33,641 nt of DNA from Betaproteobacteria bacterium RIFCSPLOWO2_12_FULL_64_23 (GTDB lineage Bacteria > Pseudomonadota > Gammaproteobacteria > Burkholderiales > SG8-39): the NCBI GenBank assembly GCA_001770575.1, contig MERK01000046.1, positions 1-33,641 on the forward strand, written 5' to 3'. The position numbers were made by a program, and so were the translations under genes. The first letter of the stretch is position 1. Every line of letters begins with the position of its first letter. This document shows positions 9,676 through 17,445 of the stretch, one piece after another. The notes under the pieces are model-generated. The model was not told the DNA's origin. It was given only the letters and a program-made list of their open reading frames with translations, and did not search any database.

Positions 9676-10652
9676 GTTTCCCCCTTAGGGTCGCGCGCCA
9701 ACAACTGCTCCACCGCCTCGCGCGGCGAAACGCCGCCGAACAGAACGGCGCACACCGACTGCGTGATAGGCATATCGATGCCGAGCTGCAGGGCGCGCTT
9801 CTCGACCGCGGCGGCGGTATACACGCCCTCGGCCACATGCCCCAGTTCGCGCAAGATGTCATCCAGTTTCTTGCCTTGCGCCAGGCCCAGGCCGACGCGC
9901 CGGTTGCGCGACAGCTCGCCGGTACAGGTCAGGATCAGATCGCCGGCGCCGGTGAGCCCGGTGAAAGTCTCCGGACGGCCGCCGAGCTTCACCCCGAGGC
10001 GCGTGATTTCGGCCAGTCCGCGGGTGATCAGGGCCGCGCGCGCGTTGGCGCCCAAACCCAGTCCGTCGGCGATGCCGGTGGCGATGGCCATGACGTTTTT
10101 TACCGCGGCGCCGATCTCCACTCCGACTATATCGCTGCTGAAGTAGACGCGCAGACGCGAACCGTGCAGGGCGCGTGCCGTGGCCTGGCTAAACCCGGCA
10201 TCGGCAGAGGCGAGCGTGAGTGCCGTCGGCATTTCGCGCGCGACTTCGAGCGCGAAGCTGGGGCCGGAGAGCACGCCATAGACGCTGCCGGGCGCCAGCA
10301 CTTCCGCCGCGATCTGATGCGGCAGCGCGGCGCTTTCGGGCTCGAACCCCTTGCACAGCCACACCACCGGCTTTCGCAGGGGCGCGAGCCAGGCCAGAAT
10401 GCCGCGCAGCGCCGCGGTCGGGGTCGCCACCAGCACCAGTTCAGCGGCGGAGACGGCGGCGGCAAACCCTGCCTCGATTGCGAGCTGCGGCGGCAGGGCG
10501 ATTTCAGGCAGGTAGCGCTGATTACGCCGGGCGCTGACGATTTCGCGGCATTGCGCGGGGTCGCGCCCCCATAACACCGTGTCGTGTCTGGCACTGAGGC
10601 TGACGGCGATCGCCGTGCCCCAGGCGCCGGCGCCAAGTACGGTGATTCTCAT
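9672..10652 (-). CDS. gpsA: Glycerol-3-phosphate dehydrogenase [NAD(P)+]
   Basis: Cytosolic enzyme of 326 aa that reduces dihydroxyacetone phosphate to sn-glycerol 3-phosphate for phospholipid synthesis. The N-terminal Rossmann motif is [16 protein letters not shown]. The catalytic region [34 protein letters not shown] and the [20 protein letters not shown] stretch are family hallmarks. It is the last gene of the minus-strand rhodanese-grxC-secB-SH3-gpsA group and starts 32 bp after the SH3 gene. Complete and of normal length. Confidence 0.97.
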   Translation of the reverse strand: MRITVLGAGAWGTAIAVSLSARHDTVLWGRDPAQCREIVSARRNQRYLPEIALPPQLAIEAGFAAAVSAAELVLVATPTAALRGILAWLAPLRKPVVWLCKGFEPESAALPHQIAAEVLAPGSVYGVLSGPSFALEVAREMPTALTLASADAGFSQATARALHGSRLRVYFSSDIVGVEIGAAVKNVMAIATGIADGLGLGANARAALITRGLAEITRLGVKLGGRPETFTGLTGAGDLILTCTGELSRNRRVGLGLAQGKKLDDILRELGHVAEGVYTAAAVEKRALQLGIDMPITQSVCAVLFGGVSPREAVEQLLARDPKGET

Positions 10653-10684
10653 GATTGCTTGGCTTGCGCGGGAGCGCTAAACCG

Positions 10685-11119
10685 CTACAGTCCCCAGACC
10701 TGGTTCGCGCGCACGAATCCGGTCTGGCCGTCGCGGTGGCGCACCTTGACCCAGGGGCCCACGCCGAGTTCGACGATTTCCAGCGCGACCCCCCGCTGCG
10801 CCTGAAACACCAGCGGCGCGCCGTCTTCAGCCTTCTGGCGCACATCTGCGAGCGCCGCCGTAACCACTACGGTGCGTGTGTCGGACAGGTTTTTTTTCTC
10901 CACCCAGGCGAGATCGCCGGCGACATCGCGCACTTTGGTCCAGGCGTCGAGCTGGACGATGACTTCCACCGGATAGAACCTGCTCGCGACGAACAGCGCG
11001 TTCGCCTTGACCGAGGGCGCATCGTACATCGGCGCGGCATTGTCGCCGATGGAGCGGAACTCCCCCGCCATGGCCGCCGGCGCGGCAATCAGCAGAAACA
11101 GAAAACAGAGACAGCGCAT
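10685..11119 (-). CDS. Periplasmic SH3-domain protein
   Basis: Protein of 144 aa with a clear signal peptide (MRCLCFLFLLIAAPAAMA, cut before GEF) and two bacterial SH3-like repeats, roughly residues 20-80 (NAAPMYDAPSVKANAL ... TKVRDVAGDLAWVEKKNL) and 85-144 (PLVFQAQRGVALEI ... WVKVRHRDGQTGFVRANQVWGL). Such domains often bind cell-wall peptides, but no function is established here. It starts 7 bp after secB and is 32 bp from gpsA, so it is co-transcribed with both. Confidence 0.85.
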   Translation of the reverse strand: MRCLCFLFLLIAAPAAMAGEFRSIGDNAAPMYDAPSVKANALFVASRFYPVEVIVQLDAWTKVRDVAGDLAWVEKKNLSDTRTVVVTAALADVRQKAEDGAPLVFQAQRGVALEIVELGVGPWVKVRHRDGQTGFVRANQVWGL

Positions 11120-11126
11120 TCTTTTC

Positions 11127-11594
11127 TTAATGTGCGATCTCGATCTTCGGCGCAGCCTGCTCCTGCGCCTGTTGCAGCCGTTGCAGGTAAATTGCCTCGA
11201 AATTCACCGGCGCCAGATACACTGGCGGGAAACCGGCGCGGGCAATGACGTCGGACACCGCCTCGCGCACATAGGGGAAAAGTATGTTGGGGCAGGCGGT
11301 GGCGAGCAGCGGCTCGAGGTCGGATTCGGGCACGTTGCGGATCTGGAAAATGCCGGCCTGCGCCGCCTCCACCAGGAACAGGGTCTTGTCGCCCGCCTTT
11401 GCCGTCACGGTAACCGTCAGCACCACCTGGTACAGGCCATCGCTTATGGCCGTGCCCTCGTTATGCAACTGCACATCCACTTGCGGCTGCTCGCCGGACA
11501 GGAATACCTCCGGCGCATGCGGAATCTCCAACGACAGGTCCTTGACGTAAATCTTCTCGATGCCGAATATCGGCTGCTGCTGCGGTTCGTTCAT
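11127..11594 (-). CDS. secB: Protein-export chaperone SecB
   Basis: Cytosolic tetrameric chaperone of 155 aa that keeps secretory precursors unfolded and hands them to SecA. Family segments are visible: FGIEKIYVKDLSLEIPHAPEVF near the N-terminus, the VVLTVTVTAKAGDKTLFLVEAAQAGIF strand region, LLATACPNILFPYVREAVSDVIARAGFPPVYLAPVNFEAIY and a Gln-rich tail. It lies 36 bp downstream of grxC, as in E. coli and many betaproteobacteria where grxC-secB-gpsA is conserved. Confidence 0.97.
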   Translation of the reverse strand: MNEPQQQPIFGIEKIYVKDLSLEIPHAPEVFLSGEQPQVDVQLHNEGTAISDGLYQVVLTVTVTAKAGDKTLFLVEAAQAGIFQIRNVPESDLEPLLATACPNILFPYVREAVSDVIARAGFPPVYLAPVNFEAIYLQRLQQAQEQAAPKIEIAH

Positions 11595-11630
11595 TTTGGT
11601 TCCAGTGATTGAAGGGAAGGGCTGCCGCCG

Positions 11631-11894
11631 TCAGGCCTGGCCGCGCAGCAGCGGATCGAGCTTGCCGGCGCGATCGAGCGCCGCCAGATCGTCGAAACCG
11701 CCGACGTGAACCTCGCCGATGTAGATCTGCGGCACGGTGCGCTGGCCGGTCTTTTCCATCATCTCGTTGCGCCGCGCGGGGTCGAGGTCGATGCGGATTT
11801 TCTCGATTTCGGCCACGCCCTTCGACTTGAGCAGCATCTCGGCGCGCTGGCAGAACGGGCAGACGGCAGTGCTGTACATGCGGATTTTGGACAT
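11631..11894 (-). CDS. grxC: Glutaredoxin 3
   Basis: Glutathione-dependent dithiol oxidoreductase of 87 aa. The active site is C-P-F-C at residues 12-15 (TAVCPFCQRAE); the TVPQIYI cis-Pro loop and VGGFDDL glutathione-binding segment follow. The frame extends far upstream, but the ATG at 11892-11894 (MSKIRMYST) gives the usual length and lies 8 bp after the rhodanese stop. It is part of the rhodanese-grxC-secB-SH3-gpsA unit. Confidence 0.96.
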   Translation of the reverse strand: MSKIRMYSTAVCPFCQRAEMLLKSKGVAEIEKIRIDLDPARRNEMMEKTGQRTVPQIYIGEVHVGGFDDLAALDRAGKLDPLLRGQA

Positions 11895-11902
11895 GAATGC
11901 GC

Positions 11903-12310
11903 CTATTTCTGTACCGGCAGCCCGGCCTGCTGCCAGGCCACGAAACCGCCGCTCAGATTGACCACGTTGGAAAAACCGCGCTTTCTCAGCACTGCCGCAG
12001 CCGCGCTCGAACGATTGCCGGTGGCGCAATACACGATCACCGGCTTGTCCTTGAACTTCTCGATATCGCCGGCGCGCGCCTCGAGCTGCGACAGGGGCAG
12101 CCCGCGCGAATTGAGGATGTGCGACTGCGCATAGTCGGCCTGCTCGCGCACATCCAGCACCAGCGCATCCTGCCGGTTGATCATCTGCGTCGCTTCCAGA
12201 GTGGTCACCGACGGGCCGCCGGCGCCGCGCCGCACCAGCGGCCACACCAGCATCGCGCCGCTGACGAATGCGACTGCAATGAGGAACACATTGTCCAATA
12301 CAAATTTCAC
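11903..12310 (-). CDS. Membrane-anchored rhodanese-like protein
   Basis: Protein of 135 aa with an N-terminal membrane helix (about residues 5-25, NVFLIAVAFVSGAMLVWPLV) and one rhodanese domain. The active-site loop VYCATGNRSSAA carries the catalytic Cys, so it may transfer sulfur as persulfide, but the substrate is unknown. This is the YibN-type protein usually found upstream of grxC-secB. The start is GTG, with TAGGAGCGGGC just before it, an excellent ribosome-binding site. First gene of the minus-strand unit, divergent from gpmA. Confidence 0.93.
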   Translation of the reverse strand: MKFVLDNVFLIAVAFVSGAMLVWPLVRRGAGGPSVTTLEATQMINRQDALVLDVREQADYAQSHILNSRGLPLSQLEARAGDIEKFKDKPVIVYCATGNRSSAAAAVLRKRGFSNVVNLSGGFVAWQQAGLPVQK

Positions 12311-12466
12311 GCCCGCTCCTAATGTTTGGCCGCAATGGCGCAGGGCATTTCGCCCATCCCACTGATAGGCGTCATGGTGCGCGCAGCACGCTAAACGAGC
12401 CCCTGTTCATCGGCCAGATCGAAAATATCTGGCGCCGAGGCAGCCCGCCCACGGTTTCTGATTCCG

Positions 12467-12484
12467 GAATATTATAAAATATTC
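12467..12484 (+). promoter_or_regulatory. AT-rich palindrome, probable gpmA promoter core
   Basis: A perfect inverted repeat GAATATT-ATAA-AATATTC lies in the divergent 206-bp gap between the rhodanese gene and gpmA, about 33-50 bp before the gpmA ATG. It contains TATAAA (12473-12478) and TATTAT (12470-12475), either of which could serve as a -10. No good -35 was found at the expected distance. The palindrome could be an operator or simply the melted region of the promoter. Confidence 0.4.
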
Positions 12485-12516
12485 GCGGGCTTACCGTACG
12501 GCAAAAAAGGATCTTT

Positions 12517-13266
12517 ATGAAAAAAGTCATTCTGCTCAGGCACGGCGAGTCCGTCTGGAACAAGGAAAACCGGTTCACCGGCTGGACCGACGTCGATCTG
12601 ACCGACAAGGGCGTGGAAGAGGCGGGAAAGGCGGGCGAGCTGATGCAGGACGCAGGCTTTGTGTTCGACCTGGCGCATACTTCCGTGCTCAGGCGCGCGA
12701 TCAAGACCCTGTGGCTGGCGTTGGAGCGCATGGATCTGATGTGGATACCGGTGCTGCACTCCTGGCGCCTGAACGAACGCCACTACGGCGCCCTGCAGGG
12801 CCTGAACAAGGCCGAAACAGCGGCCAAGTTCGGCGACGCGCAAGTGCTCGCCTGGCGCCGCAGCTATGATGTCCCGCCGCCTGCTCTCGGCGCAGACGAT
12901 CCGCGCTGCCCCGGCAACGACCCGCGCTACCGCGGGCTCGCGCCTAACCAGATGCCGCTCACCGAATGCCTGAAGGACACGGTGGCGCGCGTGCTGCCCT
13001 ACTGGAACCAGGCCATCGCCCCGGACATAAGGGCGGGCAAACGCGTCCTCGTCGCCGCGCACGGCAATTCGCTGCGCGCGCTGGTAAAGTACCTGGACAA
13101 GGTGAGCGACAAGGACATCGTCGGCCTCAATATCCCCACCGGCGTGCCGCTGGTATACGAACTGGACGACGACCTCAAGCCCATCCGCCACTACTATCTG
13201 GGCGATGCGTCCGAAGTCGAAAAAGCGATGCAGGCGGTCGCGAACCAGGGCAGGACGAAGACTTGA
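12517..13266 (+). CDS. gpmA: 2,3-bisphosphoglycerate-dependent phosphoglycerate mutase
   Basis: Glycolytic enzyme of 249 aa that interconverts 3- and 2-phosphoglycerate. The phosphohistidine motif [17 protein letters not shown] lies at residues 7-23. LRRAIKTLW, the [15 protein letters not shown] segment and the second catalytic His in [15 protein letters not shown] follow. An AAGGA ribosome-binding site precedes the ATG by 7 bp. It is followed closely by the envC-like gene, an arrangement (gpmA-envC-ctpA) common in proteobacteria. Confidence 0.97.
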   Translation: MKKVILLRHGESVWNKENRFTGWTDVDLTDKGVEEAGKAGELMQDAGFVFDLAHTSVLRRAIKTLWLALERMDLMWIPVLHSWRLNERHYGALQGLNKAETAAKFGDAQVLAWRRSYDVPPPALGADDPRCPGNDPRYRGLAPNQMPLTECLKDTVARVLPYWNQAIAPDIRAGKRVLVAAHGNSLRALVKYLDKVSDKDIVGLNIPTGVPLVYELDDDLKPIRHYYLGDASEVEKAMQAVANQGRTKT

Positions 13267-13304
13267 ATCCGGCGCAGGGGACGCGCCGAGCGCGCGGAGG
13301 CGAC

Positions 13305-14489
13305 TTGAGTTTCCTCCGCGTCCCGCGCGTCCTTTGCGGCGAAGTGCTTTTTCTGGCTTTGACGCTGCTCGGCGCACATCCGGCATACGCCGCCGACGAG
13401 GCCAAACTGGACGCGCTGCGCGGCCGCATCGAAACGCTGAAAAAAGATCTGACCGGCGCCGAGGAAAATCGATCGGAGGCGAGCGACGAACTGCGCGCAT
13501 CGGAACGCGGCGTATCCGAGGCCAATCGCATACTGCGCAATATCGGCGCGCAACAGGGGGCGGCGCGCGCCGACCTCGCCCGCGTGGGAGAGCAATCGCG
13601 CAAGCTGGAGGCAGCCATCGCCGCGCAACAGCGCGAACTCGGGCAGCTGTTGGCGATGCGCCATGCCTCGGGTCAGCAGGACTATCTGCGGCTGTTGCTG
13701 TCCGGCCGCGACCCGAATCAGACCGCGCGCGAGCTCTACTATTACAGCTACCTCTCGCGCGCTCAGGCCGATTTCATCCGTGCGCTGCGCACTAACCTCG
13801 TCGGGCTGGCGCAACTCGCGCGCGAAGCGCGCGACAAGAGCGCCGAACTGGCGGAGCTGGAGGCGCGACAACGCGAAGGCCGCAAGGAGCTGCTCGCGCA
13901 GCAGGCGGAACGGCGCCGGGTGCTCTCCAGGCTGGCAACGCAGATCCGTTCGCAACGGCGCGAAATAAAGTCACTGCAGCGCGACGAAGCGCGTCTGTCG
14001 CGCCTGGTCGAGGAGCTGGGAAAGATCGTTTCCCCTCGCACAAGCGGGCGGCGCAACGAGAAACTGCCCGAATCGGGCGGCGAGGGCGGAGCGTTCGCCT
14101 CGCTCAAAGGCAAGCTCAGGCTGCCGGCCCGCGGGGAACTAATCAACCGCTTCGGCGGTCCACGCAGTGAAGGCAGGCTTAGCTGGAAGGGTCTGTTCAT
14201 CCGCGGCGCCAGCGGCGAGGAGGTGCGCGCGGTCGCCGCCGGCCGGGTGGTGTTTGCCGAGTGGATGCGCGGCTTCGGCAATCTGATGATCGTCGACCAC
14301 GGCCAGAGCTACCTCACCATCTACGGCAACAACGAGGCGCTGCTCAAACAAGTGGGCGATACGGTCGCGACCGGCGATGCGGTAGCGACGGTCGGCAATA
14401 GCGGCGGCAACCCGGATTCAGGTTTATACTTCGAGATTCGCTATCAGGGCAAAGCCTTCGATCCGTTGCGCTGGGTGTCTTTGAAGTAG
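13305..14489 (+). CDS. envC: EnvC-like murein hydrolase activator (degenerate M23 domain)
   Basis: Periplasmic protein of about 394 aa. The N-terminus is a signal peptide ending in HPAYA-ADEA. Residues about 30-260 form long coiled coils rich in Arg, Glu, Ala and Leu. The C-terminal LytM/M23 domain (about 275-394) contains RFGGPRSEGRLSWKGLFI, VDHGQSYLTIYGN and SGLYFEIRYQGKAFDP. The zinc-ligand His and Asp of active M23 peptidases are replaced, as in E. coli EnvC, so it probably activates amidases in daughter-cell separation rather than cutting murein itself. The frame is open from within gpmA. I chose TTG at 13305, which has GGAGG just before it; a GTG at the signal-peptide core is an alternative. 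Confidence 0.88.
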   Translation: MSFLRVPRVLCGEVLFLALTLLGAHPAYAADEAKLDALRGRIETLKKDLTGAEENRSEASDELRASERGVSEANRILRNIGAQQGAARADLARVGEQSRKLEAAIAAQQRELGQLLAMRHASGQQDYLRLLLSGRDPNQTARELYYYSYLSRAQADFIRALRTNLVGLAQLAREARDKSAELAELEARQREGRKELLAQQAERRRVLSRLATQIRSQRREIKSLQRDEARLSRLVEELGKIVSPRTSGRRNEKLPESGGEGGAFASLKGKLRLPARGELINRFGGPRSEGRLSWKGLFIRGASGEEVRAVAAGRVVFAEWMRGFGNLMIVDHGQSYLTIYGNNEALLKQVGDTVATGDAVATVGNSGGNPDSGLYFEIRYQGKAFDPLRWVSLK

Positions 14490-14505
14490 AAGGGTGGTGC
14501 TTGTC

Positions 14506-15885
14506 ATGAAACTCAAGTTACAGAAAGTAGGCCTGGTTCTGCTGGGGGCGCTGGCGGGGGTGCTGCTGTCGCTCAATTTCTCCGCCATCGCCCAGAAGGA
14601 AGGGGCGCGCTCGCCGCTGCCCGTGGAGGAACTGCGCTCGTTCGCCGAGGTGTTTGGCGCGATCAAGAGCAATTATGTCGAGCCGGTCGAGGACAAGAAG
14701 CTTATCTCCGAAGCCATCAACGGCATGCTCACCGGCCTCGATCCGCACTCCGCCTACCTCGACCACGACGCCTACCGCGAGCTGCAGGTAGGCACGCAAG
14801 GCGAGTTCGGCGGCCTGGGCATCGAGGTCGGCATGGAGGACGGGTTCGTCAAGGTGATTTCCCCGATCGAAGACACCCCGGCCTTTCGCGCCGGCATCAA
14901 AACCGGCGATTTGATCATAAAACTGGACGAAACACCGGTGAAAGGCATGAGCCTGAACGACGCGGTCAAGCGCATGCGCGGCAAGCCCAAGACCTCGATC
15001 AAGCTCACCGTGCTGCGCAAGGGCGAATCCAAGCCGCTGGAGATCACTCTGGTGCGCGATGTAATCAAGGTGCAAAGCGTCAGGTCCAAGTTGATCGAGC
15101 CGGGCTACGGCTATCTGCGCGTAGTGCAGTTCCAGGAACATTCCGGCGAAAACGTGGTGCGGCACCTCAATACCCTTTACAAGGATGGCCAGCTGAAAGG
15201 TCTGGTGCTGGATCTGCGCAATGACCCGGGCGGACTGCTCAATGGGGCTGTCGGCATCTCCGCCGCGTTCCTGCCGCCCAAGTCCATCGTAGTCACGACC
15301 GACGGCCGTACCGAGGACGCCAAGCGCAAGTACCTCGCCAGCACCGAGGACTATCTGCGCGGCAGCAGCGATGACTACCTGAAGAGCCTGCCGGCGGCGA
15401 TCAAGACCGTGCCCATGGTGGTGCTGGTGAACGGTGGCTCGGCCTCCGCCTCTGAAATCGTGGCGGGCGCGCTGCAGGACCACAAGCGCGCCTTGATCAT
15501 GGGCACCCAGACTTTCGGCAAAGGCTCGGTACAGACCATCATGCCCCTGGGCAACAACACCGCAATCAAACTGACCACCGCGCGTTACTACACGCCCAGC
15601 GGCCGTTCGATCCAGGCCAAGGGCATCACGCCGGACATCGTCATCGAAGAACCCGGCACCGATGCCCGCGCGTACCTGCGCGAAGCGGACCTCAACAAGC
15701 ACCTGTCCAATGACAAGGATACGGCGGCAGGCTCTGGCAAGCCGGCGGCGCGCGCCAACGACAAGCCCAAGAGCGAGAACGGCGAGGAACCGGCCAAGCC
15801 CATAGAGTTCGGCTCGGATAAGGATTTTCAGTTGACTCAGGCCATCAACATGCTGAAGGGCCTGCAGATCATTCAGAAGAACTAG
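14506..15885 (+). CDS. ctpA: Carboxyl-terminal processing protease (S41)
   Basis: Periplasmic serine protease of 459 aa. It has an N-terminal signal/anchor (GLVLLGALAGVLLSLNFSAIA), a PDZ domain (about residues 90-175, GLGIEVGMEDGFVKVISPIEDTPA) and a tail-protease domain. The catalytic pair is Ser314 in GGSASASEIV and Lys339 in QTFGKGSVQ, spaced as in E. coli Prc. The C-terminal 60 residues are Lys/Asp/Pro-rich and probably disordered. An in-frame GTG at 14494 would add four residues. It directly follows the envC-like gene (16 bp), with which it may act in cell-wall turnover. Confidence 0.94.
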   Translation: MKLKLQKVGLVLLGALAGVLLSLNFSAIAQKEGARSPLPVEELRSFAEVFGAIKSNYVEPVEDKKLISEAINGMLTGLDPHSAYLDHDAYRELQVGTQGEFGGLGIEVGMEDGFVKVISPIEDTPAFRAGIKTGDLIIKLDETPVKGMSLNDAVKRMRGKPKTSIKLTVLRKGESKPLEITLVRDVIKVQSVRSKLIEPGYGYLRVVQFQEHSGENVVRHLNTLYKDGQLKGLVLDLRNDPGGLLNGAVGISAAFLPPKSIVVTTDGRTEDAKRKYLASTEDYLRGSSDDYLKSLPAAIKTVPMVVLVNGGSASASEIVAGALQDHKRALIMGTQTFGKGSVQTIMPLGNNTAIKLTTARYYTPSGRSIQAKGITPDIVIEEPGTDARAYLREADLNKHLSNDKDTAAGSGKPAARANDKPKSENGEEPAKPIEFGSDKDFQLTQAINMLKGLQIIQKN

Positions 15886-15891
15886 CGTTCA

Positions 15892-15927
15892 GCGTGAGCC
15901 GTGCGAGGCAACCGCCGCGGTTCACGC
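15892..15927 (+). other. Stem-loop between ctpA and the moeB-like gene
   Basis: A 10-bp stem (gcgtgagccg with cggttcacgc, one G-U pair) encloses a 16-nt loop in the 63-bp gap. There is no T tract after it, so it is not a standard terminator; it may be an mRNA-processing or stability element. Confidence 0.3.
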
Positions 15928-15948
15928 CAGACGCTTTGCTCCGCTCTC

Positions 15949-16701
15949 ATGAATGACGACCAACTGCTGCGCTACAGCAGACATGTTCTGCTGCCCGAGA
16001 TCGGCATCGAAGGCCAGGAAAAACTGCTCGCCGCGCATGCGCTGGTCATCGGCGCCGGCGGCCTGGGCTCCCCCGCCGCCATGTATCTCGCCTCGGCCGG
16101 CGTCGGCCGCATTACCCTCGCCGACGGCGATTCGGTCGATCTCACCAATCTGCAGCGCCAGATCCTGCATACCACGGCGGCGGTCGGGCGGGCAAAAGCC
16201 TATTCCGGCAAGGACACTCTTGCGCAGCTGAACCCGGAGGTCGACGTCGCCGCGATCCCGGAGCGCCTGGAGGGCGAACGCCTGGCCCAGCTGGTCGCGA
16301 GCGCCGATGTCGTGCTCGATTGCTGCGACAATTTTGCCACCCGCCATGCGGTCAACCGCGCCTGCGTGAAATACCGCAAAGCGCTGGTCTCGGGAGCCGG
16401 CGTGCGCTTTGACGGGCAGGTCAGCGTATTCGACCTGCGCCAGCCCGAGGCTCCGTGCTACAACTGCCTGTTTCCGGAAGACACCGAAGCCGAGGAAACC
16501 CGTTGCGCCGTGATGGGAGTGTTCGCGCCGCTTACCGGGATCATCGGCACGGTGCAGGCGGCCGAGGCGCTGAAGCTGCTCTGCGGCGCGGGTGACACGC
16601 TCAATGGTCGCTTGCTGCTGCTCGATTGCCTCAGAATGGAGTGGCGCTCGGTCAGGTTGTCCAAGGACGCGGCGTGCAAGGTCTGCGCCTCTTCAGCCTA
16701 G
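15949..16701 (+). CDS. moeB: MoeB/ThiF/HesA family adenylyltransferase
   Basis: E1-like enzyme of 250 aa that adenylates the C-terminal Gly of a ubiquitin-like sulfur carrier (MoaD for molybdopterin or ThiS for thiamine). The nucleotide motif VIGAGGLGSPAAMYLASAGVG lies near residue 32, the LTNLQRQILH segment near 64, and ETRCAVMGVFAPLTG holds a conserved Cys. Two Cys pairs (CYNC and CKVC) form the structural zinc site. No moaD, thiS or other cofactor gene is nearby, so the partner cannot be read from context. The upstream in-frame GTG at 15901 is rejected because the ATG gives the standard MoeB N-terminus. The stop lies inside the left copy of a 21-bp duplication. Confidence 0.85.
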   Translation: MNDDQLLRYSRHVLLPEIGIEGQEKLLAAHALVIGAGGLGSPAAMYLASAGVGRITLADGDSVDLTNLQRQILHTTAAVGRAKAYSGKDTLAQLNPEVDVAAIPERLEGERLAQLVASADVVLDCCDNFATRHAVNRACVKYRKALVSGAGVRFDGQVSVFDLRQPEAPCYNCLFPEDTEAEETRCAVMGVFAPLTGIIGTVQAAEALKLLCGAGDTLNGRLLLLDCLRMEWRSVRLSKDAACKVCASSA

Positions 16702-16717
16702 CAGCATCGGTCCCTGT
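16697..16717. repeat. 21-bp direct repeat, left copy
   Basis: Perfect 21-bp copy of 16807-16827, beginning cctagcagcat and ending ccctgt. It contains the moeB-like gene's stop codon and resembles the slmA 3' end. The two copies flank the palindromic element at 16718-16806. Confidence 0.9.
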
Positions 16718-16806
16718 CAAAATAGGGGACAGACCACGTTTTTCGAGCGAAAGCAGAATAGAGCAAAGTGCAGCAGGAAAAACGTGGTCTGTCCCCAGTT
16801 TGCTAA
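16718..16806. mobile_element. Small palindromic insertion element (REPIN/MITE-like)
   Basis: An 89-bp segment with perfect 20-bp inverted repeats at 16725-16744 (ggggacagaccacgtttttc) and 16777-16796, separated by a 32-bp spacer. It carries no gene. It sits between two copies of a 21-bp sequence made of the overlapping 3' ends of the moeB-like gene and slmA, as if insertion duplicated the target. From memory, GGGGACAGACCACGTTTT-type repeats recur in proteobacterial genomes near REP-associated IS200-like transposases, so a non-autonomous element is the likely identity. It may also act as a two-way terminator. Confidence 0.75.
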
Positions 16807-17378
16807 CCTAGCAGCATCGGTCCCTGTTGCTGCCACAGTTCGGTCGGCAGACGTTTGAAGCCGCTTTTGGCGTATTGGTGCCAGCGGCCGATGATGTAGG
16901 CGAGCATCAGGTTCGCCTGGGCGGAAGCATCGGTGCCCTTGTCGATCTCACCTTGCGTCAACGCCAGCCGCAGCGATTGTTTGAGCGTCGCCTCCAGCCG
17001 GTCGTGCAGCTGGTTGATGCGCGCCTGCAGGCGCTGGTCTTCGTTCACCAGCGCGTCGCCGATCAGCACGCGCGTCATGCCGGGATTTTTTTCGGCAAAG
17101 GACAGCAGCATGGCGGCGATGGCGTGGGTCTGTTTCAGTCCGCTTTCCTGCTCCGCGCTGATCTTGTTGATCAGGCCGAACACCGCTTCCTCGACGAAGC
17201 CGATCAGGCCTTCGTACATCTGCGCCTTGCTGGCGAAGTGGCGGTAGAGCGCGGCTTCCGATACCTCGAGCCGGGCGGCGAGCGCGGCGGTGGTGATTTT
17301 CTCGCTCTTCGGCGCCTGCAGCATCTCGGCCAACACTTGCAGGATCTGGTTCTTGCGTTCGCCAGAGCGGGTCGCCAT
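16803..17378 (-). CDS. slmA: Nucleoid occlusion factor SlmA (TetR family)
   Basis: DNA-binding protein of 191 aa. The N-terminal TetR helix-turn-helix reads [39 protein letters not shown], very close to E. coli SlmA ([24 protein letters not shown]). The rest, including [37 protein letters not shown], also follows SlmA. SlmA bound to specific sites blocks FtsZ assembly over the nucleoid. The start at ATG 17376-17378 (MATRSGE) is preferred: AAGGGG lies at the right distance, while the ATG two codons upstream touches it. The gene follows argB and the pyrimidine nucleotidase, as in other betaproteobacteria. Its stop comes from the edge of the palindromic insertion. Confidence 0.9.
   Translation of the reverse strand: [191 protein letters not shown]
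16807..16827. repeat. 21-bp direct repeat, right copy
   Basis: Perfect copy of 16697-16717. It encodes the end of SlmA (GPMLL) on the minus strand. The slmA stop codon (16803-16805) lies just outside it, at the right edge of the inserted element. Confidence 0.9.
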
Positions 17379-17410
17379 GATCATCCCCTTGGATCGGTCG
17401 ATGTACGCCG

Positions 17411-17441
17411 ATTCTAGCCCATACGGTTGGTGAGTGCTAAC
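17411..17441 (-). promoter_or_regulatory. slmA promoter with SlmA-box-like operator
   Basis: On the minus strand TTAGCA (17435-17440) and TAGAAT (17411-17416) are 18 bp apart, a fair sigma-70 promoter. The -35 lies inside the imperfect palindrome gttagcactcac (17430-17441). Read on the plus strand it is gtgagtgctaac, which matches the published E. coli SlmA site GTGAGTACTCAC at 10 of 12 positions. Autoregulation of slmA is the inference. Confidence 0.5.
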
Positions 17442-17445
17442 CTTT

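Noticed and set aside
9396..10574. Long plus-strand open frame antisense to gpsA
   Set aside because: It covers trmL and gpsA in the wrong frame, its translation is Arg/Ala/Gln-rich and resembles no protein family, and GC-rich codon bias readily creates such frames.
17428..17440. Left half of a CIRCE element (TTAGCACTC) before slmA
   Set aside because: The nine-base half matches exactly, but after the 9-bp spacer the second half matches GAGTGCTAA at only five of nine positions. The SlmA-box reading explains the palindrome better.
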